Of a stretch of DNA of 64,000 bases, positions 23,010-31,196 are shown piece by piece. Position 1 is the stretch's first letter. The number at the start of each line of letters is the position of its first letter. Made by a program: the position numbers and the translations under genes. Origin of the DNA: Reclinomonas americana ATCC 50394 (taxonomy: Eukaryota > Jakobida > Jakobea > Jakobida); assembly GCA_048213135.1 (NCBI GenBank), contig PS015010.1, forward strand, positions 1,736,001 through 1,800,000, in the 5' to 3' direction. The notes beneath the pieces are model-generated. The model did not search any database and had not been told where the DNA came from. It saw only the letters and a program-made list of their open reading frames with translations.

Positions 23010-25874
23010 ATGATACGCCGTATCTTATTCCTCCTCATTTTGTCGTTACTGGGGCACCTCGGCTTTGGCCAGGGGCAACGGAATGTCGCCAAAATGGTAG
23101 AAGGTAAAAAACTAACGGGTGCCAAATTTGTATCCTTCTCATCGCTGAAAGAAGATACACAACCCGGCGAACTCAGGGACCAGGTAACGCTCAATATCAA
23201 TAAATTCAGCATCCTCGATATTGACAACAAAACCATCACTGAAGTCCTTGATAAAAAACCGGAAGCACTCAACATGTCTGTTCCCTCATCCGTTACCGGC
23301 AACATGGAAATAGAACTCGTTAAAGTAAACCTCTACACCCCCGACTTCCTGGTTACTACCGACAAGAACCAGATCTTCAAAGCATCTGACAAAGAAGTGC
23401 ATTACAGGGGCGTAATTAAAGGCAACAGCAACTCCATTGTTGCCATCAGTATTTTTGACAAGCAAATCATGGGCCTCATCGCCACACAGGACGGCAATTT
23501 TGTGCTGGGTGAACTGGAAGGCAACAACCCTTCACACAAACACGTACTGTACAACGACAGGGAACTCAAATTCAAAACTCCTTTCAGTTGCTCCACGCCC
23601 GAAGACAAAGGCGTAGGCTACACCAAAGACCAGTTGTTCAAAGCGCCGCCTGAACCCGCATCGTTCGGGCCCGGTGCCGCCAGTTGCGTACGCATTTACG
23701 TGGAAACGGATTACAATGTTTTTGTGAACAGGGGCTCTGTGGCCAATGTGAACACTTTCATTTCCGGCCTCTTCAACCAGAGCGCCATGCTGTACCAGAA
23801 TGAAGGCATCTTCATTGTTTTGTCGCAGGTACTCGTACTCACCAGTGCGTCCTCTTATAATCCTGCCAGTTCCGCCACCTACCTCACTTCCTTTCAAACG
23901 CTAAGGAACAGTTTCAATGGCGATCTTGGTCACCTGGTAGGTTTCTACAGCAGCATGGGTGGCAGGGCCGCGGGTTTTGCAGGCCTATGCAACACCGACC
24001 GCGACTTTGACCAGTGCGTGAGCGGGCTCACCGTTCCGCCCTATCCTACTGTGCCTACTTACAGTTTTAATGTGGAAGTGTTCACCCACGAAATGGGGCA
24101 CCTTATGGGCTCGCGTCATACGCATGCCTGTGTATGGAATGGTAACAATACCGCCATTGATGGCTGTGCCGGCGGTGTGGAAGGCTCCTGTCCGCTGCCG
24201 GGCATACCTGCAGGTGGCGGTACCATCATGAGTTATTGCCACATCACTTCTGTTGGTATCAACTTCTTGCTGGGCTTTGGTCCGCAGCCTTCCAACGTGA
24301 TCAGGAACAGGGTATACAACCGCACCTGTCTCAATGCCTGTGCCTCCAACACACCTGCTGTTGACCTTTATATCAAAGACAAGTCAACAGACAATGGCAC
24401 CGAACCCAATCCCGATCCTACGGGTGAGTTCTGGGTATCGCAGGACATATGGGTGAGGAAACTCAATGATGGCGGCACCGTACATGAGAACCCACGCGGT
24501 GGTTTCACCAATTACATATACGTAAGGGTACGCAACAGGGGCAGTCAGCCCAGTTTCAGCATGTCCAATGTAAGACTGCGCACCTACTGGGCCAAAGCAT
24601 CCGGCGCATTGGGATGGCCCAATCCGTTCAATGGGGGCGTTACCGGCTGTACACCTCCTGCATCCATGGGTAACGTAGTGGGCACCGTGCAAATACCCGC
24701 TATACCCGCCGGTGGTTCCGTTGTGCTGGTATTCCCCTGGAGTGCGCCAACGCCGGCCAGTTACAGTTGCTTTGGTTCCGACAGGTTCCACTTCTGCCTG
24801 CTCGCCCGTATTGAGACCACGACTTACAGTCCGTATGGCATGAGTTATCCCGAAGGCAATAACCTGTGGCTGAATGTGAAGAACAACAATAACATCGGCT
24901 GGAAAAATGTTTCCGTGTCTAACCCGAATGGTACTTTCACCAGGCCCGGAGGGGTTATCGCCAATGCGGAAGAGGATGAAGAAAATGGAAAGGCTATGTT
25001 CACGCTGGCTGGCGAAAAACAAACTGGTATCAAAACGGATGACGCTACACTTCGTTTCACTTTTGAAAAAGGAAGGGAAGTTGCCGCACCCGTTACACTG
25101 GAGCCTGAACAGCCTGTTCCGCAGGAACCAGAACCGCAAACACCAACCAACCCGGCTCCTGTACCTACCACACCTACAACCACCAACACGACCGGAACAC
25201 CCGATGAGGTAACGGTATATAAAGATGTGGACCCTACACCTTACAAGGCCATTAATGTTGCAGACAATATCTGGGATTATGCGACCGTAGATGTTGACCT
25301 GGGTATATTCTTTAAAACCTGGGGAGGCAAAGGAGAAAGTATCAAAATTCTCGAAGAAACAGCACCTTCGGGCAGTCCCTGGGTACGGCTCCTGAAAGCT
25401 GAAGCAGCATTGACCGGCATCAATGTTGCACCCGGTGACGTGGGTACCGTGACCGTACGCATTACGCAATTCAAAGTGGCTAAAGAAGGAGATAACCAAT
25501 ACGATTTTGATGTTACACTATCTGACAAAGACGGTGAACGTATTGGCGGTGAAACTTTCTTTGCCAACTTAGGCACACGCGAAGCATTCAGCAAGTCAGC
25601 GCCGGCTCCCAGGTCAGCCGAAGCAAAAGGAGCAACGATCAATGAAAATCTGATCCGCGTAACTACCGTACAGGGTAAAGTAAATGTTTACATGAACCAG
25701 GGCGGCACTTATGAAGCTTCGCTGTATGACTTGTCTGGTAAACTTCTGCAGACAAAAATATTCTCCGGCAATACCGTTGTGGGCAATGACCGCTGGCCAA
25801 AAGGCGTGTACATTTTGTCCCTGGTGAATATGAAAACGAAAGAAGTTTCTAAAAGAAGAGTGCTGATTGAGTGA
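23010..25874 (+). CDS. Secreted reprolysin-like zinc metalloprotease with T9SS tail
   Basis: 954 residues. Signal peptide about 1-20 (MIRRILFLLILSLLGHLGFG). Propeptide-like region about 25-210. The catalytic domain is about 215-450, with HEMGHLMGSRHTHAC (zinc ligands H360, H364 and the third His) and the Met-turn IMSYC, typical of M12B/reprolysin-like adamalysins. A beta domain (about 455-650) is followed by a Pro/Thr/Glu linker (about 700-735) and a second beta domain (about 740-860). A C-terminal T9SS-type sorting domain (about 870-954; YDLSGKLLQTK, WPKGVYILSLV) ends the protein. It would be exported to the cell surface or medium to digest protein. It ends in a terminator overlapping the repeat region. 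Confidence 0.93.
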   Translation: MIRRILFLLILSLLGHLGFGQGQRNVAKMVEGKKLTGAKFVSFSSLKEDTQPGELRDQVTLNINKFSILDIDNKTITEVLDKKPEALNMSVPSSVTGNMEIELVKVNLYTPDFLVTTDKNQIFKASDKEVHYRGVIKGNSNSIVAISIFDKQIMGLIATQDGNFVLGELEGNNPSHKHVLYNDRELKFKTPFSCSTPEDKGVGYTKDQLFKAPPEPASFGPGAASCVRIYVETDYNVFVNRGSVANVNTFISGLFNQSAMLYQNEGIFIVLSQVLVLTSASSYNPASSATYLTSFQTLRNSFNGDLGHLVGFYSSMGGRAAGFAGLCNTDRDFDQCVSGLTVPPYPTVPTYSFNVEVFTHEMGHLMGSRHTHACVWNGNNTAIDGCAGGVEGSCPLPGIPAGGGTIMSYCHITSVGINFLLGFGPQPSNVIRNRVYNRTCLNACASNTPAVDLYIKDKSTDNGTEPNPDPTGEFWVSQDIWVRKLNDGGTVHENPRGGFTNYIYVRVRNRGSQPSFSMSNVRLRTYWAKASGALGWPNPFNGGVTGCTPPASMGNVVGTVQIPAIPAGGSVVLVFPWSAPTPASYSCFGSDRFHFCLLARIETTTYSPYGMSYPEGNNLWLNVKNNNNIGWKNVSVSNPNGTFTRPGGVIANAEEDEENGKAMFTLAGEKQTGIKTDDATLRFTFEKGREVAAPVTLEPEQPVPQEPEPQTPTNPAPVPTTPTTTNTTGTPDEVTVYKDVDPTPYKAINVADNIWDYATVDVDLGIFFKTWGGKGESIKILEETAPSGSPWVRLLKAEAALTGINVAPGDVGTVTVRITQFKVAKEGDNQYDFDVTLSDKDGERIGGETFFANLGTREAFSKSAPAPRSAEAKGATINENLIRVTTVQGKVNVYMNQGGTYEASLYDLSGKLLQTKIFSGNTVVGNDRWPKGVYILSLVNMKTKEVSKRRVLIE

Positions 25875-25876
25875 TT

Positions 25877-26050
25877 CAATTACGAATTACTAATTACGAA
25901 TTAGGAATTGGGAATAATAAAGCCGCTTTGTTTGTTTAAACAGAGCGGCTTTTATTTATTTAATATGCCAATTCAGCAAACTGGCTGATCATTTTAGCTT
26001 ACAGCTTGCTGCAATAACATTCGTAATTAGTAATTCGTAATTATAAATTA
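25877..26050. repeat. AT-rich inverted repeat pair, copy 3
   Basis: Left arm 25877-25910 (AATTACGAATTACTAATTACGAATT words). Right arm 26019-26050 (ATTCGTAATTAGTAATTCGTAATT). They are perfect reverse complements over at least 20 bases and flank a terminator and about 65 other bases between two convergent genes. Confidence 0.8.
25919..25953 (+). terminator. Terminator of the metalloprotease gene
   Basis: AAAGCCGCTTTGTTT pairs with AAACAGAGCGGCTTT (15 positions, one G-T pair) around a 4-base loop, with A/T flanks on both sides. It could serve the convergent metallophosphoesterase gene too. Confidence 0.88.
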
Positions 26051-27298
26051 ACTAAACTCTATAACAGTAATCTCCGGCAATATCCCCACCCTGCCCGGGT
26101 AGCCTATAAAACCGAAGCCGGGGTTCACATACAGTTTCTGTTTACCATCCTCATACAATCCTGCCCATTGCCTGTACATGTACTGCACCGGGCTCCATTT
26201 AAAACCGGGCAGTTCCACGCCAAACTGCATACCGTGGGTATGGCCACTGAGCATGAGGTCAACATCGGGGTAGTGCGGCTTCACCTGTGCGTCCCAATGA
26301 CTGGGATCGTGGCTCAGTAATATTTTGAACGGATACTGTTCAGCCCCGGGGTAAGCCAGTTCCATCTTTCCATGTTTGGGAAAACGGGCTTTGGCGCTCC
26401 AGTTCTCAATACCCATCAACGCGATCTTTTCACCGCCTCTTTCCAGCGCCACATGCTCATTCATTAATAACCGCCAGCCCAGCTGCGCATGTACTTTTTT
26501 CAGGTTCTCCAGGTTCTGCTCTTTCGAAACACCATTATAGGGCCAGGGCACGTAGTCGCCATAATCGTGGTTGCCCAGGCTGCTGTATACGCCCATAGGC
26601 GCTTTCAGCTGGTTGAACACATCCATGTAATCGGCCATCTCCGTAGCCCGGTCATTCACCAGGTCACCGGTGAACAGGATAAGATCGGGCTTCTCCTGCA
26701 ATATTCTTTCCACGCCGTGCTGTACCGCTTTTTTATTGGTAAAACTGCCGCTGTGGATATCACTGATGTGTACGATCTTCATGCCTTTGAAACCCGCAGG
26801 CAGGTTATCAAAAGCCAGTTTCACTTTTTTGACGTGGTAATTGTATTTGTTGCTGAAGCCATAGATGAGACTGCCAAATAAAGTAGTGCCTGCCGCCAGT
26901 CCGAGCCAGCTCAGGAAAGCCGACCGGCTGATGCCTTCTTCCACCAGTTCCTCTCCTTCGGTATTCCTGAAAAATAATTTGCCTGCCACCCATTGTATGC
27001 CCCTCCGCACATCATCGATCAGCAGGAAAAGCAATACGATGAGTTTGGCAAAGAACAGGCCGATGATCGTAGCAAAAAGATAGGTACGCAGTTTCTTTCC
27101 CAGGAATTCAGGTTCGGTAAATACGAACAGCAGGAAACTGGCCATAGCCAGCACCGTTAGTCCCCAGTAAATAAAATAAATGATGGTGCGGGTTTTGGGC
27201 GAAGCGGAATGGCTTACCGTTTTTACCGCCTGGAAAACATACAGGTCGAGCAGGAACATAATGACCAGGAAGATGGAAGCCCCGATGGGTGTACGCAT
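26048..27298 (-). CDS. Membrane-anchored metallophosphoesterase (YkuE/YaeI-like)
   Basis: 416 residues. The N-terminal about 150 residues hold four predicted membrane helices (about 5-25, 40-60, 75-100 and 130-150). The calcineurin-like phosphoesterase domain follows (about 170-410), with all metal-binding motifs: VHISDIHSGSF, LFTGDLVNDRA, SSLGNHDYGDY, LLSHDP and LSGHTHGMQFG. Relatives hydrolyse UDP-diacylglucosamine or other phosphodiesters at the membrane; the substrate here is not shown. The flavin reductase gene lies 21 bases upstream in the same direction, probably one operon. Confidence 0.93.
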   Translation of the reverse strand: MRTPIGASIFLVIMFLLDLYVFQAVKTVSHSASPKTRTIIYFIYWGLTVLAMASFLLFVFTEPEFLGKKLRTYLFATIIGLFFAKLIVLLFLLIDDVRRGIQWVAGKLFFRNTEGEELVEEGISRSAFLSWLGLAAGTTLFGSLIYGFSNKYNYHVKKVKLAFDNLPAGFKGMKIVHISDIHSGSFTNKKAVQHGVERILQEKPDLILFTGDLVNDRATEMADYMDVFNQLKAPMGVYSSLGNHDYGDYVPWPYNGVSKEQNLENLKKVHAQLGWRLLMNEHVALERGGEKIALMGIENWSAKARFPKHGKMELAYPGAEQYPFKILLSHDPSHWDAQVKPHYPDVDLMLSGHTHGMQFGVELPGFKWSPVQYMYRQWAGLYEDGKQKLYVNPGFGFIGYPGRVGILPEITVIEFS

Positions 27299-27319
27299 GC
27301 AATGATTTTTTGGTATACT

Positions 27320-27829
27320 TTAAAAAGCCAGGAACTCCCTGACCTGTGTCCGGATACTGTGGAGCGTACCTTCATCAGTAATGAAGCCGTCGGCATCCAG
27401 CAGCCGGTCCACGGAACTTATGGGCAGACGATTGGGATGGACCAACATTTTAATATGCATCAAAGAACCTGTAAGATGTTCCATGCCACGCAGGTTGCCC
27501 GCCCTGCCGGTAGCCACCCCCACCAGCAGCGCCTTTTTATGCCACCAGGCCAGTTTGGGGTCGGTGCAGTCCATCATGAATTTGAGGATACCCGGGAAAG
27601 AACCATTGTATTCAGGCAGGATCATGATGAATTTTCGGGTAGGATGGAGTATATCGTCCTGGATCAGCCGGAAAGCCGGGCCCCGGGCCGCCATATCGGT
27701 GATATCCACCTCGTCCAGCGCCAGTAAACCCGCCTCCACCTCCATATGGGCCAGTACCCGTTGGTACTCCAGTGCGATCAGTTTCGTATTGCTCCCCTTC
27801 CGGTTGGTGCCCGATATAATGGTGATCAT
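27320..27829 (-). CDS. NAD(P)H-dependent FMN reductase family protein
   Basis: 169 residues with a flavodoxin-like fold: MITIISGTNRKGSNTKLIAL (phosphate loop for FMN at GTNRKGSNT), the substrate loop ILPEYNGSFPGILKFMMDC near 90, and KKALLVGVATGRAGNLRG near 118. It transfers electrons from NAD(P)H to flavin, quinones or azo compounds; the natural acceptor is unknown. It leads a likely two-gene unit with the metallophosphoesterase. Confidence 0.92.
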   Translation of the reverse strand: MITIISGTNRKGSNTKLIALEYQRVLAHMEVEAGLLALDEVDITDMAARGPAFRLIQDDILHPTRKFIMILPEYNGSFPGILKFMMDCTDPKLAWWHKKALLVGVATGRAGNLRGMEHLTGSLMHIKMLVHPNRLPISSVDRLLDADGFITDEGTLHSIRTQVREFLAF

Positions 27830-28003
27830 AAGTTGTTATCTGTATGCCGGGTGGCAGTCATAAAATTAAGGTGATTCTTTCTTACCCAGTTATACGCCGA
27901 ATGGTTAAATTTGCCATTCCCGGTTAAAAAGCAGGTAAACCGCAAAATTGCGGCATAAAAGGCAATTTATGGTTACCAAAACGGGAATTGAAGCATATTA
28001 TAA

Positions 28004-28011
28004 TAACTTTG
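28004..28011 (+). promoter_or_regulatory. -7 element upstream of parA
   Basis: TAACTTTG, a full TAnnTTTG match, with a start expected near 28018 and about 56 bases of leader. The leader contains GGTTT/AAACC inside CCGG/CCGG near 28018-28042, a possible small hairpin. Confidence 0.5.
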
Positions 28012-28073
28012 ACCGGTGCCGGGGTTTAAAAACCTCTCCCGGATCATCCTCAGTTCAGATCAGACAATAATAT

Positions 28074-28874
28074 ATGGCAAAGATCATAGGCGTAGCCAAT
28101 CAGAAAGGCGGTGTGGGCAAAACCACTACGGCCATCAACCTGGCAGCAAGTTTCGCGGTGCTGGAGTACCGTACCCTGCTGGTAGATGCCGACCCGCAGG
28201 CCAACAGTACCACCGGTACCGGCTTCGACCTGCACAACATCACCCGCAGCCTGTACGACTGTATGGTGAATGAGGCCCAGGCAAAGGATGTCATCCTTAA
28301 ATCCGACATCCCCCACCTCGATCTCATGCCTTCCCATATTGACCTGGTGGGTGCCGAGATCGAAATGATCAACTCGCCCAACCGCGAAAGCGTACTGAAA
28401 AACATACTCGACCCCGTACGTGACGAGTACGATTTCATTGTTATCGACTGCTCCCCTTCACTCGGCCTCATCACCGTGAATGCCCTGGTGGCTTCCGACA
28501 GCGTGGTGGTACCCGTTCAAACCGAATTTTTCGCCCTGGAAGGATTGGGCAAACTCCTCAATACCGTTAAGATCGTTCAGAACCGCCTCAACCCCGAGCT
28601 CCGTATAGAAGGCATTTTAATGACCATGTACGACGGCCGTTTGAGGCTGTGTAACCAGGTAGTGAGCGAAGTAAGGCGTCATTTCGACGACCTCGTATTC
28701 AGCAGCATCATCCACCGCAATACCCGCCTGAGTGAAGCACCCAGTTTCGGCAAGCCCGTGATATTGTACGATGCCGACAGTAAAGGCTCTGTTAACTACC
28801 TCAACCTGGCTAAAGAAATATTGCAGAAGAACAACATGACAAAGATCAGGAGCGAAGACAAAGTGATAGAATAA
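28074..28874 (+). CDS. parA: Chromosome-partitioning ATPase ParA (Soj)
   Basis: 266 residues, chromosomal type with almost no N-terminal extension. The deviant Walker A is [20 protein letters not shown] (K16 following K11), the A' motif is [12 protein letters not shown] near 36, and Walker B is [13 protein letters not shown] near 122. It binds DNA in its ATP form and moves ParB-parS complexes to segregate the chromosome. It is the first gene of parA-parB-DUF5683-dapB. No parS palindrome was spotted nearby. Confidence 0.97.
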   Translation: MAKIIGVANQKGGVGKTTTAINLAASFAVLEYRTLLVDADPQANSTTGTGFDLHNITRSLYDCMVNEAQAKDVILKSDIPHLDLMPSHIDLVGAEIEMINSPNRESVLKNILDPVRDEYDFIVIDCSPSLGLITVNALVASDSVVVPVQTEFFALEGLGKLLNTVKIVQNRLNPELRIEGILMTMYDGRLRLCNQVVSEVRRHFDDLVFSSIIHRNTRLSEAPSFGKPVILYDADSKGSVNYLNLAKEILQKNNMTKIRSEDKVIE

Positions 28875-28901
28875 TGTTGTAAACGACCTCAAAAAAGAAC
28901 A

Positions 28902-29816
28902 ATGACCCAGCCCAATAAAAAAGACGCATTAGGAAAAGGCATACGCAGCCTTTTGCAGAATATCGATTCAGACCTGAAGACCACTACAGGCAATCTCAAA
29001 ACTGAAGTGGTGGAACAATCTACCGGCATCATACGCGTGCCGCTCGACCAGGTGGAAGTGAATCCCAAACAGCCACGCCGCGATTTTGACGAAGCGGCAC
29101 TGAGTGAACTGGCCACATCCATCAAACTGCACGACATCATTCAGCCGCTTACCGTTTCCAAAATAGCCGGTGGCAAATACCGCCTCATTGCCGGTGAACG
29201 CCGCTTCCGTGCTTCCAAGATCGCCGGGTTGAAAGATGTGCCGGTCTACATCCGCCAGGCCAATGACCAGCAGCTCCTCGAACTGGCTTTGCTGGAAAAC
29301 CTGCAAAGGGAGAACCTCAACGCCATCGAGATCGCCCTCAGTTATAAAAGGCTGATGGAAGAACTGGAATACACCCAGGAACAGGTGGCAGAACGTATGG
29401 GTAAAGAAAGAAGTACGGTAACCAATTATATCCGCCTGCTCAAACTGCCACCCGACCTGCAGGTGGCCATCCGCAACGGCAGCATCAGCATGGGACATGC
29501 CCGTGCGCTGGTGAATGTAGATGCAGTGGATAAACAATTGTTCATCTATAACGAGATCAAAAGCAAGGACCTTTCCGTAAGGCAGACAGAGGACCTGGTG
29601 AGGAAGATGTACACCCGTGGCGACAATGTTAAAGTTGCGGTAAAAGCCGAACTGCCGCCGGCATTTAAAAGGATAGAGGATAATTTAGCCTCAAGCTATG
29701 GCACCAGGGTTAAAATGGCGCACAGCAAAAACGGCAAAGGCTCCATCCTGTTTGAATATTATTCCCTGGAAGAACTCAACGCCCTGCTGGATAAACTCAA
29801 TATCAAAGTAAGTTAG
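28902..29816 (+). CDS. parB: Chromosome-partitioning protein ParB (Spo0J)
   Basis: 304 residues. The N-terminus KDALGKGIRSLLQNI matches the ParA-interaction helix of chromosomal ParBs. The ParB/Srx nuclease-like CTPase domain (about 45-135) includes PKQPRRDF and LIAGERRFRASK. The helix-turn-helix domain (about 140-205) includes LTQEQVAERMGKERSTVTNY-like sequence (here EYTQEQVAERMGKERSTVTN). The C-terminal dimer domain ends at KLNIKVS. It binds parS and spreads. It starts 27 bases after parA. Confidence 0.97.
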   Translation: MTQPNKKDALGKGIRSLLQNIDSDLKTTTGNLKTEVVEQSTGIIRVPLDQVEVNPKQPRRDFDEAALSELATSIKLHDIIQPLTVSKIAGGKYRLIAGERRFRASKIAGLKDVPVYIRQANDQQLLELALLENLQRENLNAIEIALSYKRLMEELEYTQEQVAERMGKERSTVTNYIRLLKLPPDLQVAIRNGSISMGHARALVNVDAVDKQLFIYNEIKSKDLSVRQTEDLVRKMYTRGDNVKVAVKAELPPAFKRIEDNLASSYGTRVKMAHSKNGKGSILFEYYSLEELNALLDKLNIKVS

Positions 29817-29821
29817 TCTGC

Positions 29822-30442
29822 ATGACGAGTCGTATTTCATTTTTGTTGTTTCTTTTCATCGCATTGGTAATGTCTGTTGGCGTACATGCCGCCAGCAACC
29901 CGCTGGACAGTGTGCCCAAACCAAAGAAAAATAACCGCATATTCGGTAAGGCCGATACCAGCAAACTGTACAACCCCCGTGTGGCTACCATCCGCTCGGC
30001 CATACTACCCGGCTGGGGGCAGGCTACCAATAAAAAATACTGGAAAATACCCATTGTATATGCCGCGCTGGGCGTAACCGGTTACATCTTCTTTCGCAAT
30101 GTGAAGCAGTTCAATGAAGCCAAAAGCGCACTCGCCAATGCCACAGATGGCGACCCCACCAATGACGACCAGATACCCGAACCCTATCATACCATCAGGG
30201 ACCAGCCCGAACGCATCCGCAGCTTCCGCAACGAAGTAAGACAGAATGTGGATTACAGTGTGCTCGTGTTCATCCTCTTCTGGGGACTGAACGTGGTAGA
30301 CGCCACCGTTGATGCGCATATGAAGACCTTTGATGTGAGTGATGACCTGAGTTTCCAGATCAAACCCGGCTACAGCAATATGGCCAAAACCAACGGCATC
30401 AGCATCGTGTTTAACCTCGGCAGCCGGAAACACGCAAAATAA
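29822..30442 (+). CDS. DUF5683-domain membrane protein
   Basis: 206 residues with a signal-like N-terminus (MTSRISFLLFLFIALVMSVGVHA). Two central hydrophobic segments follow: IPIVYAALGVTGYIFF near 80, preceded by ATIRSAILPGWGQATNKKYW, the DUF5683 signature, and SVLVFILFWGLNVVDATVDA near 150. It begins 5 bases after parB. In Bacteroidota this gene is regularly placed between parB and dapB. Its role is unknown; location in the cell envelope is inferred. Confidence 0.9.
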   Translation: MTSRISFLLFLFIALVMSVGVHAASNPLDSVPKPKKNNRIFGKADTSKLYNPRVATIRSAILPGWGQATNKKYWKIPIVYAALGVTGYIFFRNVKQFNEAKSALANATDGDPTNDDQIPEPYHTIRDQPERIRSFRNEVRQNVDYSVLVFILFWGLNVVDATVDAHMKTFDVSDDLSFQIKPGYSNMAKTNGISIVFNLGSRKHAK

Positions 30443-30470
30443 CTACCTTCATACCCGAATTTTTACCGCA

Positions 30471-31187
30471 ATGAAGATCGCATTAGTAGGTTATGGCAAG
30501 ATGGGCAAAGCCATAGAAGCCATCGCACACCAGAGGGGCCATAGTACAGGACTGATTATTGACCTGGACCACCAGGACCAGTTCACAGCTGACAACCTGC
30601 GTACCTGCGATGTGGCGATTGAATTTACAGGACCCGAAAGTGCCGCCGCCAATATCAGTGCCTGCCTGGAAGCAGGTATTCCTGTCGTATCCGGAAGCAC
30701 CGGGTGGCTGTCAGAATGGAATGCTGTCGCGGGACAATGCACGGCATTAAACGGCAGCCTCTTATATGCCAGTAACTTTAGTGTAGGCGTAAATATTTTT
30801 TTCGAGGTCAATAAGCGGCTGGCTGCACTGATGAAAGACCGGGAGGAATATGAAGTGACCATGGAAGAGATCCACCACACCCAGAAAAAAGATGCCCCCA
30901 GCGGCACAGCCATTACCCTCGCCGAACAGGTGCTGGCCGAAGTTACCCGTAAAAAAGAATGGATCAATGCAACTACCGGCGACGCCTCGCAACTGCTGAT
31001 TACCAGTAAACGCGAAGACCCCGCCCCCGGCACCCACTCCGTTAAATACAGCTCTGCTGTTGATGATATCGAGATCATACACACCGCACACAGCCGCCAG
31101 GGTTTTGCTTTAGGCGCTGTACTGGCCGCCGAATATATCCACGATAAAAAAGGGATATTCAATATGCGGCAGGTGCTGGGTTTGTAA
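30471..31187 (+). CDS. dapB: 4-hydroxy-tetrahydrodipicolinate reductase
   Basis: 238 residues, the compact form usual in Bacteroidota (enterobacterial enzymes are about 270). Rossmann start MKIALVGYGKMGKAIE. The catalytic and substrate region is ASNFSVGVNIFF, then EIHHTQKKDAPSGTAITLAE (the His pair and Lys of the family), then the C-terminal GFALGAVLAAEYIHDKKG. It reduces the product of DapA with NAD(P)H in diaminopimelate/lysine synthesis. It starts 28 bases after the DUF5683 gene; the histidine kinase gene follows 9 bases after its stop. Confidence 0.96.
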   Translation: MKIALVGYGKMGKAIEAIAHQRGHSTGLIIDLDHQDQFTADNLRTCDVAIEFTGPESAAANISACLEAGIPVVSGSTGWLSEWNAVAGQCTALNGSLLYASNFSVGVNIFFEVNKRLAALMKDREEYEVTMEEIHHTQKKDAPSGTAITLAEQVLAEVTRKKEWINATTGDASQLLITSKREDPAPGTHSVKYSSAVDDIEIIHTAHSRQGFALGAVLAAEYIHDKKGIFNMRQVLGL

Positions 31188-31196
31188 ACAAGCGTC

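Noticed and set aside
28000-29820. parS sites
   Set aside because: No TGTTTCACGTGAAACA-like or related palindrome was found around parA/parB by eye; they may lie elsewhere or differ.
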